A DNA stretch of 64,000 nt from Lutibacter sp. Lineage in GTDB: Bacteria; Bacteroidota; Bacteroidia; Flavobacteriales; Flavobacteriaceae. The stretch lies in contig JAKIVA010000003.1 of NCBI GenBank assembly GCA_021647265.1, positions 1 through 64,000 of the forward strand, in the 5' to 3' direction. Positions 8,602-17,099 of this stretch are shown here, piece after piece (the first letter of the stretch is position 1; the number at the start of each line of letters is the position of its first letter). The position numbers were made by a program, and so were the translations under genes. The notes beneath the pieces were generated by a model. It ran no database searches. It was not told the DNA's origin and saw only the letters and a list, made by a program, of their open reading frames with translations.

Positions 8602-8880
8602 TTAAACAATTGCTAAAATATCAGCTTCTCTCATAATTAAATACTCAGTACCTTCCAAAACTAATTCGGTACCTGCATATTTCCCAAATAAAACAGTATC
8701 ACCAACTTTTACAGTCATTGGTTCGTCTTTTGTTCCATTACCAATTGCAATAACAGTTCCTTCTTGTTGTTTTTCTTTTGCTGAGTCTGGGATTATTAAT
8801 CCTGAAGCTGTTGTTGTTTCTGCTTCAATAGGTTTTACCAAAACTCTATCAGCTAATGGTTTGATATTAATTTTACTCAT
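8602..8880 (-). CDS. groS: Co-chaperonin GroES (Hsp10)
   Basis: A 92-residue co-chaperonin, typical length, that forms the heptameric lid of the GroEL chamber. It has the conserved opening IKPLADRVLVKPIEAET, the mobile loop TASGLIIPDSAKEKQQEG, and the roof/base strands with VLFGKYAGTELVLEG. First gene of the groESL operon, with a leader of about 65 nt that carries no CIRCE-type inverted repeat. Confidence 0.99.
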   Translation of the reverse strand: MSKINIKPLADRVLVKPIEAETTTASGLIIPDSAKEKQQEGTVIAIGNGTKDEPMTVKVGDTVLFGKYAGTELVLEGTEYLIMREADILAIV

Positions 8881-8939
8881 TTGTAATTAGTTTAAAATTT
8901 ATTAATTCTGTGAATTAAGTTCTCTAAAAGTATGCCAAT

Positions 8940-8960
8940 TCAGTAAAACTGACAAATGTA
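8940..8960 (-). promoter_or_regulatory. groESL promoter with adjacent short palindrome
   Basis: The minus strand reads TACATTTG (8953-8960), a good TAnnTTTG box about 70 nt before the groES ATG. Directly downstream, at the expected start site, TCAGT-AAA-ACTGA (8940-8952) is a perfect 5-bp palindrome that could be an operator or a 5' hairpin. Confidence 0.5.
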
Positions 8961-8986
8961 CTTTTTAATTGAATTTAGAATAAAAT

Positions 8987-9021
8987 AAAAATGCCAACGT
9001 GTCATTTCCGTTGGCATTTTT
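8987..9021 (-). terminator. Rho-independent terminator of secG
   Basis: ATGCCAACG (8991-8999) pairs with CGTTGGCAT (9009-9017), extended by A and T runs to about 13 bp, with a 9-nt loop. It lies about 20 bp after the secG stop and separates secG from groESL. Confidence 0.85.
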
Positions 9022-9041
9022 ATGTTGTATTTTATTAATTT

Positions 9042-9389
9042 CTACTGAGCTGAATCCTTCAATGTAGTACTAGTTGCAGGTTGTTGTGCAGGAATATCTT
9101 GAATTTCTCTATTCTCAATAGTATTTTGAATCTCTGAACTTGTATCAGCCTTGCCCACTGTTGGAGCTGCAAAATTTGACAACAAAATTAATGCTAATAG
9201 AACAATAGATAAAGTCCAAGTACTTTTATCTAAAAAGTTAGTGGTGTTTTGAACTCCACCTAAAGATTGAGTTCCAGTACCTCCAAAAGAAGAAGATAAT
9301 CCTCCACCTTTAGGGTTTTGTACCATAATAATTAAAATTAGCAAAAATGCTACTATCATAATTAGAACTAAAAATAATGTGTATGTCAT
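9042..9389 (-). CDS. secG: Preprotein translocase subunit SecG
   Basis: A small inner-membrane subunit of the SecYEG channel. Residues 1-23 form the first transmembrane helix, then MVQNPKGGGLSSSFGGTGTQ gives the conserved cytosolic loop, and a second helix lies at about 55-75. A polar low-complexity C-terminal tail follows (to 115 residues), as is common in Bacteroidota. The ATG overlaps the last bases of the upstream TPR gene by 4 bp, indicating translational coupling. Confidence 0.95.
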   Translation of the reverse strand: MTYTLFLVLIMIVAFLLILIIMVQNPKGGGLSSSFGGTGTQSLGGVQNTTNFLDKSTWTLSIVLLALILLSNFAAPTVGKADTSSEIQNTIENREIQDIPAQQPATSTTLKDSAQ

Positions 9390-10129
9390 GACTTATTATT
9401 TTGTAAATTTTTTATTGCTTTAATTCGGTCTGCAAAGAAACCACTTTTTTCTGGATATTTCAAACTTAAGATGTGATAAGCTTTAATGGCATTTTCATAC
9501 TTTTTTTGCTCTAGATATACTTTAGCTAAAGTTTCGGTCATTAAGCTATCATTTGCAGTTGAGCTTTCAGGTGAAATGTCAATATTCTTTGCCGTTTTGT
9601 CAATTGCTTTTATTTTAGGGTTGGTTTTGATAAATGTATCTATAATATTAGATTTAGTTGCCTTTTTTTCTTCTCTAGTAATGGTTTTTTGTGTAATTAA
9701 CTGCATCCATTCATTGAATGAATGAGGTTCAGTACTGTTGAATTGTATAGGCTTTCCTATTTCTAATATTTCAGTACCTTCAATTGTTTCTTTTTTAGTA
9801 TTTGAATTTTTGCTTAGAACGGTATCTGTTATTTTTTTATGTAGAACTTTAATGTTTTCTAACGGTTTAATTTTGGGGGTATTTTTTGTTATAAAAATTG
9901 GAGATGTAATAAAGTTGAAAAGCACTTCTCTGTCAACAGTATAAGCTGCTGTTTTTTTTAATGATATATTGTATTTGTAACTACCGGTTTTATTTAGTCC
10001 TTTTAATAATAATGATCTTGCCGATTGAAAGTAGGGAAATTCAGAGATTATTTCTTCTAATTTCATCGTTTTAGAAGTATCAATATTTTCAGGATTTTGT
10101 AGTATACGTGTAAAATCGGTACTATTCAT
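9386..10129 (-). CDS. TPR-containing hypothetical protein
   Basis: A 247-residue protein without signal peptide or membrane helix. The N-terminal part (1-90) has LEEIISEFPYFQSARSLLLK, a pattern seen in conserved flavobacterial proteins beside secG. The middle is charged and variable. The C-terminus (about 195-240) holds one clear TPR-like helix pair, TLAKVYLEQKKYENAIKAYH and LSLKYPEKSGFFADRIKAI. Its function is unknown. It is sandwiched between lptE and secG with 4-bp spacings, which suggests an envelope-biogenesis context, but that is inference from position only. Confidence 0.75.
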   Translation of the reverse strand: MNSTDFTRILQNPENIDTSKTMKLEEIISEFPYFQSARSLLLKGLNKTGSYKYNISLKKTAAYTVDREVLFNFITSPIFITKNTPKIKPLENIKVLHKKITDTVLSKNSNTKKETIEGTEILEIGKPIQFNSTEPHSFNEWMQLITQKTITREEKKATKSNIIDTFIKTNPKIKAIDKTAKNIDISPESSTANDSLMTETLAKVYLEQKKYENAIKAYHILSLKYPEKSGFFADRIKAIKNLQNNKS

Positions 10130-10133
10130 AGTA

Positions 10134-10640
10134 TTACCATTTTGCTACAGAAGCATTAAAAATATCTTGTGTTATTCTTTCTAGTATCTCATTTAGAGCA
10201 TCGTCTAACAAACCACCCGTTAATTGTGCATTTGCATCAAAATCATAAAAATGAGAAAAAGTTTGTTCAAAATTATCTTCTTCAACTTTATTATTATAAA
10301 AACGAACATTTACCGTTACTGTTAATCGGTTTTGAGCAGCTGTTTGTTGAGCTGTTGCAGTCATTGGGTTAATTTTATAACCAGTTATTTCTCCTTCAAA
10401 TTGTAAATCACCACCAGATTTTACAAGGTCTAAATTTGTTTGTTGCAGAAATAAATCTTGAAGTCGTAATGTAAACTCTTGACTTAGTACGGGTTCAATT
10501 AAAACTGCATTGTTTGGGAAGTAGTCTATTTGTACTGTTTTTACATCTGGATGTAAATTTGTTCCTGTAAACGAATAAATGCCACAACTTTGAGCGGTGA
10601 ACACCAATAAAATTAAGATGGTAAAATTAAATTTTTTCAT
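10134..10640 (-). CDS. lptE: LPS-assembly lipoprotein LptE-like
   Basis: A 168-residue lipoprotein whose signal peptide ends in TAQSC, so Cys19 is the lipidation site. The mature part starts GIYSFTGTNLHPDVKTVQID and contains SGGDLQFEGEITGYKI and a long C-terminal helix, the pattern of the Bacteroidota LptE family. LptE plugs the LptD barrel in the outer membrane during LPS insertion. Located between the sigma-54 activator and the TPR gene in a minus-strand operon. Sequence divergence from the proteobacterial LptE is large, so the assignment rests on the Bacteroidota form. Confidence 0.88.
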   Translation of the reverse strand: MKKFNFTILILLVFTAQSCGIYSFTGTNLHPDVKTVQIDYFPNNAVLIEPVLSQEFTLRLQDLFLQQTNLDLVKSGGDLQFEGEITGYKINPMTATAQQTAAQNRLTVTVNVRFYNNKVEEDNFEQTFSHFYDFDANAQLTGGLLDDALNEILERITQDIFNASVAKW

Positions 10641-10699
10641 TAAAAATTAAATGTTTTTTGTGAAGCTAAAAAATTAAATCCAAAGTTACATATAATAAG

Positions 10700-11944
10700 T
10701 TATAAATTGTATTGTTTGATTTTACGGTACAATGTTCTTTCTGAAATACCCAACTCTTTTGAAGCTAATTTTCGTTTACCGTTATTACGCTCGAGCGATT
10801 TTTTTATCAATTCAATTTCTTTTTCCTGTATTGATAAACTTTCATCAGCATCAATAGTTTCAGCAAATTCATAACTGTCGTCTTTGTCATTATCGTATCT
10901 TTCATTGATTCTTACAACTTCAACTTGATTTTCATCTTGTTGATTGAAAACGGGTTCTTCTTTATATATTTTTTTAATCAGATTTTTATTGTCTTCCTGA
11001 ACTTTATTCGTATCGCCACTTTCCATTAAGTCAAGTGTTAATTTTTTTAAATCATTGATATCATTTCGCATGTCAAATAAAATTTTGTACATAATATCTC
11101 TTTCATTTGCGAAATTATCATTAGAATTTTTGTGTTCAATAACTGAAGGTAAATTACTACCTTTACTTGGTAAGTATTGTAATAATTTCTCGGCTGTAAT
11201 TTCCCTTTTTTCTTCAACTACAGATATTTGTTCAGCAATATTACGTAATTGACGAATATTTCCCGGAAAATTGTAATTTTCTAAAACTTTTATAGCGTTT
11301 TCGGTAAGCCTAACCGTTGGCATTTTATATTTTTGAGCAAAGTCTGCAGCAAATTTTCTAAATAATAAATGGATATCACCTAATCGATCACGCAAAGGAG
11401 GTAAATGTATTTCAATGGTACTTAAACGGTAGTATAAGTCTTCTCTAAACTTACCGTTATTTATAGCATGTTGCATATTTAAATTGGTAGCGGCAACTAT
11501 ACGGATATTTGTTTTTTGTACTTGAGATGAACCAACTTTAATAAATTCACCATTTTCTAGTACACGTAATAATCTAACTTGTGTGGTTAATGGTAATTCA
11601 CCAACTTCATCTAAAAAGATGGTGCCGCCATCAGCTACTTCAAAATAACCTTTTCGTGTAGTTGATGCACCGGTAAAGGAACCTTTTTCATGTCCAAAAA
11701 GTTCACTGTCAATTGTCCCTTCTGGTATTGCACCACAATTAATAGCAATATATTTTGCGTGCTTTCTATGAGATAAATGATGAATTATTTTTGGAATACT
11801 TTCTTTACCAACACCACTTTCCCCGGTAACTAAAACAGATATATCAGTTGGAGCAACTCTAATGGCTTTTTCCAAAGCTCTATTTAAATGAATATCATTT
11901 CCAATTATTTCAAAACGTTGTTTTATTACTTGTAGAGGTTCCAT
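10700..11944 (-). CDS. Sigma-54 interaction domain transcriptional activator without sensor domain
   Basis: A 414-residue AAA+ enhancer-binding protein. The AAA+ domain begins almost at the N-terminus: Walker A GESGVGKE (41-48), the sigma-54 contact loop GSFTGA (88-93, Ser in place of the usual Ala), Walker B GGTIFLDE (106-113) and arginine-finger region LPPLRDRLGDI. The C-terminal Fis-type helix-turn-helix is GKRKLASKELGISERTLYRK. There is no receiver, GAF or PAS domain, so activity must be set by abundance or partners. I place the start at 11944, 4 bp after the miaB stop; a longer frame reaching 12001 would overlap miaB. Confidence 0.92.
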   Translation of the reverse strand: MEPLQVIKQRFEIIGNDIHLNRALEKAIRVAPTDISVLVTGESGVGKESIPKIIHHLSHRKHAKYIAINCGAIPEGTIDSELFGHEKGSFTGASTTRKGYFEVADGGTIFLDEVGELPLTTQVRLLRVLENGEFIKVGSSQVQKTNIRIVAATNLNMQHAINNGKFREDLYYRLSTIEIHLPPLRDRLGDIHLLFRKFAADFAQKYKMPTVRLTENAIKVLENYNFPGNIRQLRNIAEQISVVEEKREITAEKLLQYLPSKGSNLPSVIEHKNSNDNFANERDIMYKILFDMRNDINDLKKLTLDLMESGDTNKVQEDNKNLIKKIYKEEPVFNQQDENQVEVVRINERYDNDKDDSYEFAETIDADESLSIQEKEIELIKKSLERNNGKRKLASKELGISERTLYRKIKQYNL

Positions 11945-11948
11945 AATA

Positions 11949-13382
11949 TTAAATTCTTTTTCCAATGAGCGTTGCTGATGTACAATCTTCAATATAAACA
12001 TTTACAAAATCACCAATTTTTTCATTTCCTTTAGGAAAAACAGCCACGGCGTTTTGTGAATTTCGGCCTTTCCAATGGTTGTCAGATTTTTTTGATGTTC
12101 CTTCAATTAATATTTCAACAGTTTTTCCAATAAATTTTTTTAAACGATACAAACTGTGTTGTTGTTGTAATAAAATTATTTCAGCCAATCTTTTCTTCTT
12201 TGTTGAAAGAGGAACGTTATCTTCCATTTTTTTTGCAGCGGGTGTTCCAGGTCTTTCGGAATAAGCAAACATAAAACCAAAGTCGTATTTTACGTACTCC
12301 ATTAAACTCAATGTTTCTTGATGCTCTTCATTAGTTTCACCACAAAAACCAGTCATTAAATCTTGTGATAAAGCACATTCTGGAATTATTTTTCTAATAT
12401 TATCTATTAATTCCATATATTCTTCACGGGTGTGTTGGCGATTCATTCTTTTCAATACCGATGTGCTTCCAGATTGTACAGGTAAGTGAATGTATTTACA
12501 TATATTTTTGTGTTTTGCCATGGTATGAATTACATTTAAATTCATATCCTGTGGATTTGAAGTTGAAAATCGAATACGCATTTTTGGAAATGAGATAGCA
12601 ACCATGTTTAATAATTGTGCAAAATCTACAGCGGTAGTTTGCGCAATTTCAGAGGCTTTTTTAAAATCTTTTTTTAAACCGCCACCATACCAAAGGTAAC
12701 TATCTACATTTTGACCTAAAAGAGTTATTTCTTTATAATTTTTAGTGTAAAGTTCTTTAATTTCTTCTAAAATACTTTTAGGATCTCGGCTTCGTTCTCT
12801 CCCACGAGTAAAAGGAACAACACAAAATGTGCACATATTGTCGCAACCTCTGGTAATTGAAACAAAAGCTGAAACACCGTTACTATTTAACCGAACTGGA
12901 GAAACGTCAGCATACGTTTCTTCTTTAGATAAGATAACATTTACAGCATCTCTTCCTTCGCTTACTTCTTTTAGTAAATTAGGTAAATCTCTATAAGCAT
13001 CTGGACCTACAACTAAATCAACTATTTTTTCTTCTTCTAAAAATTTTTCTTTCAATCGTTCGGCCATACAGCCTAAAACACCTACTTTCATAGTAGGGTT
13101 TATTTTTTTAATGGCATTGTATTTCTCTAAGCGCTTGCGAACTGTTTGTTCTGCTTTTTCTCTAATGGAGCAAGTGTTTACTAAAACTAAATCGGCTTCC
13201 TCTAATAAATGTGTGGTATTATACCCTTGCTCTGAAAGAATTGAAGCTACAATCTCACTGTCATTCAGATTCATTTGACAGCCATAACTTTCAATGTATA
13301 ACTTTTTAGTATTCCCTTCTTTTTGTTGAGTTAAAAGTGCTTGTCCCTGCTTTTTTTCTTCTATTATTTTTTCGCTACTCAT
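11949..13382 (-). CDS. miaB: tRNA-2-methylthio-N6-dimethylallyladenosine synthase MiaB
   Basis: A radical-SAM methylthiotransferase that adds the 2-methylthio group to i6A37 of tRNAs reading UNN codons. Domains in order: N-terminal UPF0004 [4Fe-4S] domain (ESYGCQMNLNDSE, LVNTCSIREKAE, VGVLGCMAE), a radical-SAM core with the CxxxCxxC motif RGCDNMCTFCVVPFTRGRER at about 178-185, and a C-terminal TRAM domain. The RGRERSRDP signature separates MiaB from RimO and MtaB. 477 residues is normal. It heads the run miaB - sigma-54 activator - lptE - TPR - secG. Confidence 0.97.
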   Translation of the reverse strand: MSSEKIIEEKKQGQALLTQQKEGNTKKLYIESYGCQMNLNDSEIVASILSEQGYNTTHLLEEADLVLVNTCSIREKAEQTVRKRLEKYNAIKKINPTMKVGVLGCMAERLKEKFLEEEKIVDLVVGPDAYRDLPNLLKEVSEGRDAVNVILSKEETYADVSPVRLNSNGVSAFVSITRGCDNMCTFCVVPFTRGRERSRDPKSILEEIKELYTKNYKEITLLGQNVDSYLWYGGGLKKDFKKASEIAQTTAVDFAQLLNMVAISFPKMRIRFSTSNPQDMNLNVIHTMAKHKNICKYIHLPVQSGSTSVLKRMNRQHTREEYMELIDNIRKIIPECALSQDLMTGFCGETNEEHQETLSLMEYVKYDFGFMFAYSERPGTPAAKKMEDNVPLSTKKKRLAEIILLQQQHSLYRLKKFIGKTVEILIEGTSKKSDNHWKGRNSQNAVAVFPKGNEKIGDFVNVYIEDCTSATLIGKRI

Positions 13383-13473
13383 ATATCATAACTATTCGGC
13401 TGCAAATATAAATAGTTTTTTTAAAATAGTGACAAATTGGCAGAATTTTAACAAAGAATTTGTAATTTATTAA

Positions 13474-13920
13474 CTAAGATAAATTTGAAATAGCCCATTT
13501 CAACAGACTGTTATTTTCATTAGAAAGGCTGAGTTTTTTTGAAATATTGTATCTGTGATTTCGAACTGTTTTAGATGAGATATTTAATGCTTTTCCTATC
13601 TCAATACTGCTATATCCATTAGCTATTTGATGGGTGATTTTTATTTCGGTAGGACTTAATTTACTTAGGGAAACACTTGTTTTTCTAAGTTTTAAATTTA
13701 GTAAATTTAATGCTAAATGAACGGCAATTGTTAATTGTTTTTTAGTAAATGGTTTTAAAATGTAGTTTAGCGGTGCAATTTTTTTTACGCTAGAAATAGT
13801 TTTAGAATCATTAAAAGCAGTTACAAAAATGACTTCAACAAAAGGATTTGTATTTTTTAGTTGAGTTACAAAATCATTTCCGTTTTTTGGAGTACATAAA
13901 TTAATATCACATAAAACCAA
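13474..13920 (-). pseudogene. Decapitated LuxR/NarL-type response regulator
   Basis: The frame encodes most of a receiver domain and an intact LuxR-type helix-turn-helix (LSPTEIKITHQIANGYSSIE to TVRNHRYNISKKL). The phosphoacceptor Asp is in LVLCDIN, the switch Thr in VTAF and the Lys in LKPF. Reading further upstream in frame gives only TSTWEPQ before a TAA, so the first strand with the acidic pair, about 45 residues, is gone and no ATG is available (the best start is TTG at 13920). The upstream junction carries an IS3-like fragment. Probably a dead gene; a DNA-binding-only product is possible. Confidence 0.75.
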
Positions 13921-13996
13921 TTGTGGTTCCCAAGTACTTGTTTAACGTTACCTTTTGCTTAAAGGATGGACTGTAATTTCTGTGTTGTCTTTTCAT
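13907..13996 (-). mobile_element. Possible IS3-family OrfA N-terminal remnant
   Basis: A 29-codon frame begins MKRQHRNYSPSFKQKVTLNK, which resembles the opening of IS3-type OrfA (K-R-x-Y-S-P-x-F-K-x-K-V), then breaks off into unrelated residues inside the truncated response regulator. Short, so the identification is tentative; it would explain the loss of the regulator's 5' end. Confidence 0.35.
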
Positions 13997-14058
13997 AATT
14001 CAGAGTTAATTTATGTAACTCTAATTCTCGCAACTTTATGTCCAGTCTAATATAGTAA

Positions 14059-14298
14059 GCCCAGTCCAATGCCAGAGCAATTTCAGAAAAAGACATTACA
14101 CTAAAATATTTTAAAAATATTATTGGAAGAGCCTGGACAGGTTCAGAAGGAAAGAAAGCGAGTTTAATTAATGTATCTGTTGGATTAAAAACAAATGAAT
14201 GGGTTGAAATAATGAAACAACAAGAAACGAGGTTAGATGCACTTGAATTAAAAATTGAAAAGTTAGAAAAACTAATAAATAATATGAATACGCTATAG
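14059..14298 (+). pseudogene. Orphan 3' end of an unrecognised gene with coiled-coil tail
   Basis: An open frame of 79 codons follows a TAA at 14056 and has no start codon near its beginning. It ends with a heptad-like tail (ETRLDALELKIEKLEKLINN) and a TAG, 52 bp before a rho-independent terminator on the same strand. The middle has IIGRAWTGSEGKKASLINVS. The terminator and normal codon use suggest the 3' end of a once longer gene. The coiled-coil end resembles C-termini of trimeric surface or tail-fibre-like proteins, but I cannot name it. Confidence 0.4.
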
Positions 14299-14350
14299 TT
14301 TAGAAAAATAATAGCAAAGGGAATTTATTTAATTTTTGTTAATTGAGTTT

Positions 14351-14387
14351 AAAACCGTTTAAAAATAATATTTAAGCGGTTTTTTTG
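14351..14387 (+). terminator. Rho-independent terminator upstream of topA
   Basis: AAAACCGTTTA (14351-14361) pairs with TAAGCGGTTTT (from about 14373), followed by a T-run. It serves the orphan 3' gene fragment and insulates topA. Confidence 0.7.
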
Positions 14388-14473
14388 TTGAAGAAGTATC
14401 TTTATATGAGTAAAAAATACATTTGCGACACACTTATTTTTAGAAGTTAAAACCATATTAAATAAATTCTATA

Positions 14474-14547
14474 TACTTTTGCAATCCTAAAAACACTATT
14501 TTAAAATATATTCACTCATTAAAATAGACGAGAAATTATAGTGTTTT
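14474..14547 (+). promoter_or_regulatory. topA promoter and leader with inverted repeat
   Basis: TACTTTTG (14474-14481) matches the -7 box. The leader of about 80 nt contains AAAACACTAT (14490-14499) and its exact complement ATAGTGTTTT (14538-14547), which could fold into a 10-bp stem ending 19 nt before the ATG at 14567. Confidence 0.45.
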
Positions 14548-14566
14548 AATAATTATATAAAAAAAT

Positions 14567-17050
14567 ATGGCTAAAAATTTAGTAATAGTAGAGTCTCCGG
14601 CAAAAGCAAAAACCATTGAGAATTTTTTGGGTAAAGATTTTCAAGTAGAATCAAGTTTTGGACATATAGCCGACTTACCTTCAAAAGAGATAGGAATAGA
14701 TGTAGAAGGTGATTTTAAACCGAAATATAAAGTGCCAACTGATAAAAAAGCAATTGTTAAAAAGTTAAAAGATTTAGCTAAAAAAGCTGATACAGTATGG
14801 CTAGCTTCAGATGAGGATCGTGAAGGAGAAGCTATTGCGTGGCATTTATTTGAACAACTAAAACTAAAAGATGCTCATACAAAGCGTATTGTTTTTCATG
14901 AAATTACTAAAAAAGCCATTTTAAAAGCTGTTGAAAATCCAAGAAGCATAGATTATAATTTGGTGAATGCGCAACAGGCAAGAAGAGTTTTAGATAGGCT
15001 AGTAGGTTATGAGCTCTCACCAGTATTATGGCGGAAAATTAAAGGAGGGCTATCTGCCGGTAGGGTTCAATCTGTAGCTGTTCGTTTAATAGTAGAAAAA
15101 GAACGAGAAATAAAAAATTTCAAACCAAAAGCATCATACAGGGTTGTTGCTGAATTTTTGACTGAGGAAGGGAAAAAATTTAAAGCTACACTACCCAAAA
15201 ATTTTAGCACTAAAGAAGAAGCAAATTCATTTTTAAATTCTTGTGTAGGAGCAAACTTTAAGGTAGCTGATTTACAAAAAAAACCTGCTAAAAAATCACC
15301 GGCAGCACCATTTACAACTTCAACATTACAACAGGAAGCTTCAAGAAAATTATATTTCCCAGTTGCTAAAACAATGATGATTGCTCAGCGATTATATGAA
15401 GCAGGTTTAATAACCTATATGAGAACAGATAGTGTAAATTTATCTGAAGATGCAAAAACAAATGCGCAAGAAGAAATAATCTCATCATTTGGAGAAGCCT
15501 ATAGCACGCCAAGAAACTTCAGCAATAAATCCAAGGGAGCACAAGAAGCTCACGAAGCAATTAGACCTACTAATATGGGTACACAATCGGTTTCAGTAGA
15601 TTATGATCAAGACAGGCTGTATAGTTTAATTTGGAAAAGAACCATTGCATCTCAAATGAGTGATGCCCAACTAGAACGTACAAATGTGAAAGTTACAAAC
15701 TCTAATAACAATAAAGTTTTTACTGCAAATGGTGAAATGATAAAATTTGATGGGTTTTTAAAAGTGTATTTAGAAGGTACAGATAATGAAGATGAGGAAC
15801 AAGAAGGAATGTTACCTAAAATGAATACTGGGGAAGTTTTAACTACTGAATATATAACGGCAACAGAAAGGTATACAAAGGCTCCATATCGATATACAGA
15901 GGCTTCTTTAGTAAAAAGGTTAGAAGAACTAGGAATCGGTCGTCCATCAACATACGCACCAACTATTTCAACTATTCAAAAAAGAGAATACGTAGAAAAG
16001 GGAAGTATTGAAGGCACAGATAGAAACTATATGCAATTAACATTAAAAAATGATAAAGTAATAGCCAAAGAACTAACAGAAAAAGTAGGTTCAGATAAAG
16101 GTAAATTAATACCTACAGATATAGGGAATATTGTGAATGATTTCTTAGTCGAAAACTTTTCAAATATTTTAGATTTTGGTTTTACTGCAAAAGTAGAATC
16201 TGAATTTGATGAAATTGCAGAAGGTAAGGAAGATTGGATTGCTATGATTAAAGAGTTTTATAATAAATTTCATCCAATAGTTGAAGATGTAGCAGCCAAT
16301 GCTGAACGTGCAAAAGGAGAACGCTTGCTAGGTGTTGATCCCGCTAGCGGTAAAAATGTGTATGCACGTTTAGGGAGATTTGGTGCAATGGTTCAAATAG
16401 GAGAAGCTACAGATGAAGAAAAGCCTAAATTCGCTAGCTTACAAGGTAATCAAACCCTATCATCCATCACTTATGAAGAAGCAATGGATTTGTTTAAACT
16501 TCCAAAAACTATTGGAGATTATGAAGATATTGATGTAATTGTTGCCAACGGTCGTTTTGGTCCCTACATTAAATATGACTCTTTGTTTGTTTCAATACCT
16601 AAAGGAGAAAACCCGATGTCAATAGATATTAATAGGGCTATTGAGTTAATTCAGGAAAAACAAAAAGCCGACGCCCCAATTGCTGAATATGAAAATTTGC
16701 CTGTTCAAAAAGGAGTTGGTCGTTTTGGTCCATTCTTAAAATGGAATGGAGTTTATATCAACGTGAATAAAAAGTACGATTTTGATAATTTAACGAAAGA
16801 AGATATTGTTGAGTTAATTGAAGAAAAAAAACGTAAGGATATTGAAAAAGTACTGCATAATTGGGAGGAAGAAGGAATTAGAGTTGAAAAAGCACGTTGG
16901 GGTAGGTCTAATATTTTAAAAGGGAAAATTAAAATTGAATTACCAAAAACAGTTGATGCAACTAAATTAACTCTAGAAGAAGTTAAAGATATTATTGCCA
17001 AAAAATCACCTAAAAAGAAAACAACAAAGCGTAAAACTACTAAGAAATAA
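14567..17050 (+). CDS. topA: DNA topoisomerase I (type IA)
   Basis: Relaxes negative supercoils by single-strand passage. The Toprim domain comes first (LVIVESPAKAKTIENFLG, then DEDREGEAIAWH with the acidic metal site), followed by RRVLDRLVGYELSP and GLSAGRVQSVAVRLI. The catalytic Tyr284 is in LITYMRTDSVNLS. After the core come repeated C-terminal modules built around GRFGAMVQIG, GRFGPYIKYD and GRFGPFLKWN, and a Lys-rich tail (SPKKKTTKRKTTKK). The cysteine zinc fingers of E. coli TopA are absent, as is usual in Bacteroidota. 827 residues is a normal size. Confidence 0.97.
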   Translation: MAKNLVIVESPAKAKTIENFLGKDFQVESSFGHIADLPSKEIGIDVEGDFKPKYKVPTDKKAIVKKLKDLAKKADTVWLASDEDREGEAIAWHLFEQLKLKDAHTKRIVFHEITKKAILKAVENPRSIDYNLVNAQQARRVLDRLVGYELSPVLWRKIKGGLSAGRVQSVAVRLIVEKEREIKNFKPKASYRVVAEFLTEEGKKFKATLPKNFSTKEEANSFLNSCVGANFKVADLQKKPAKKSPAAPFTTSTLQQEASRKLYFPVAKTMMIAQRLYEAGLITYMRTDSVNLSEDAKTNAQEEIISSFGEAYSTPRNFSNKSKGAQEAHEAIRPTNMGTQSVSVDYDQDRLYSLIWKRTIASQMSDAQLERTNVKVTNSNNNKVFTANGEMIKFDGFLKVYLEGTDNEDEEQEGMLPKMNTGEVLTTEYITATERYTKAPYRYTEASLVKRLEELGIGRPSTYAPTISTIQKREYVEKGSIEGTDRNYMQLTLKNDKVIAKELTEKVGSDKGKLIPTDIGNIVNDFLVENFSNILDFGFTAKVESEFDEIAEGKEDWIAMIKEFYNKFHPIVEDVAANAERAKGERLLGVDPASGKNVYARLGRFGAMVQIGEATDEEKPKFASLQGNQTLSSITYEEAMDLFKLPKTIGDYEDIDVIVANGRFGPYIKYDSLFVSIPKGENPMSIDINRAIELIQEKQKADAPIAEYENLPVQKGVGRFGPFLKWNGVYINVNKKYDFDNLTKEDIVELIEEKKRKDIEKVLHNWEEEGIRVEKARWGRSNILKGKIKIELPKTVDATKLTLEEVKDIIAKKSPKKKTTKRKTTKK

Positions 17051-17099
17051 TTTTTTTGATTATCTTGCAATTGAAAAAGATAGAATTTAACCCCAAAAA

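Noticed and set aside
11944..12001. Longer start for the sigma-54 activator at 12001
   Set aside because: It would overlap miaB by more than 50 bp and adds residues unrelated to the family; ATG 11944 sits 4 bp after the miaB stop.
13959..14096. A 45-codon minus-strand frame starting MSFSEIALALDWAYYIRLDI
   Set aside because: It lies in the scarred region, overlaps the IS3-like frame and the orphan 3' gene on the other strand, and has no recognisable family. It may be a fragment of a coiled-coil gene but I cannot support it.
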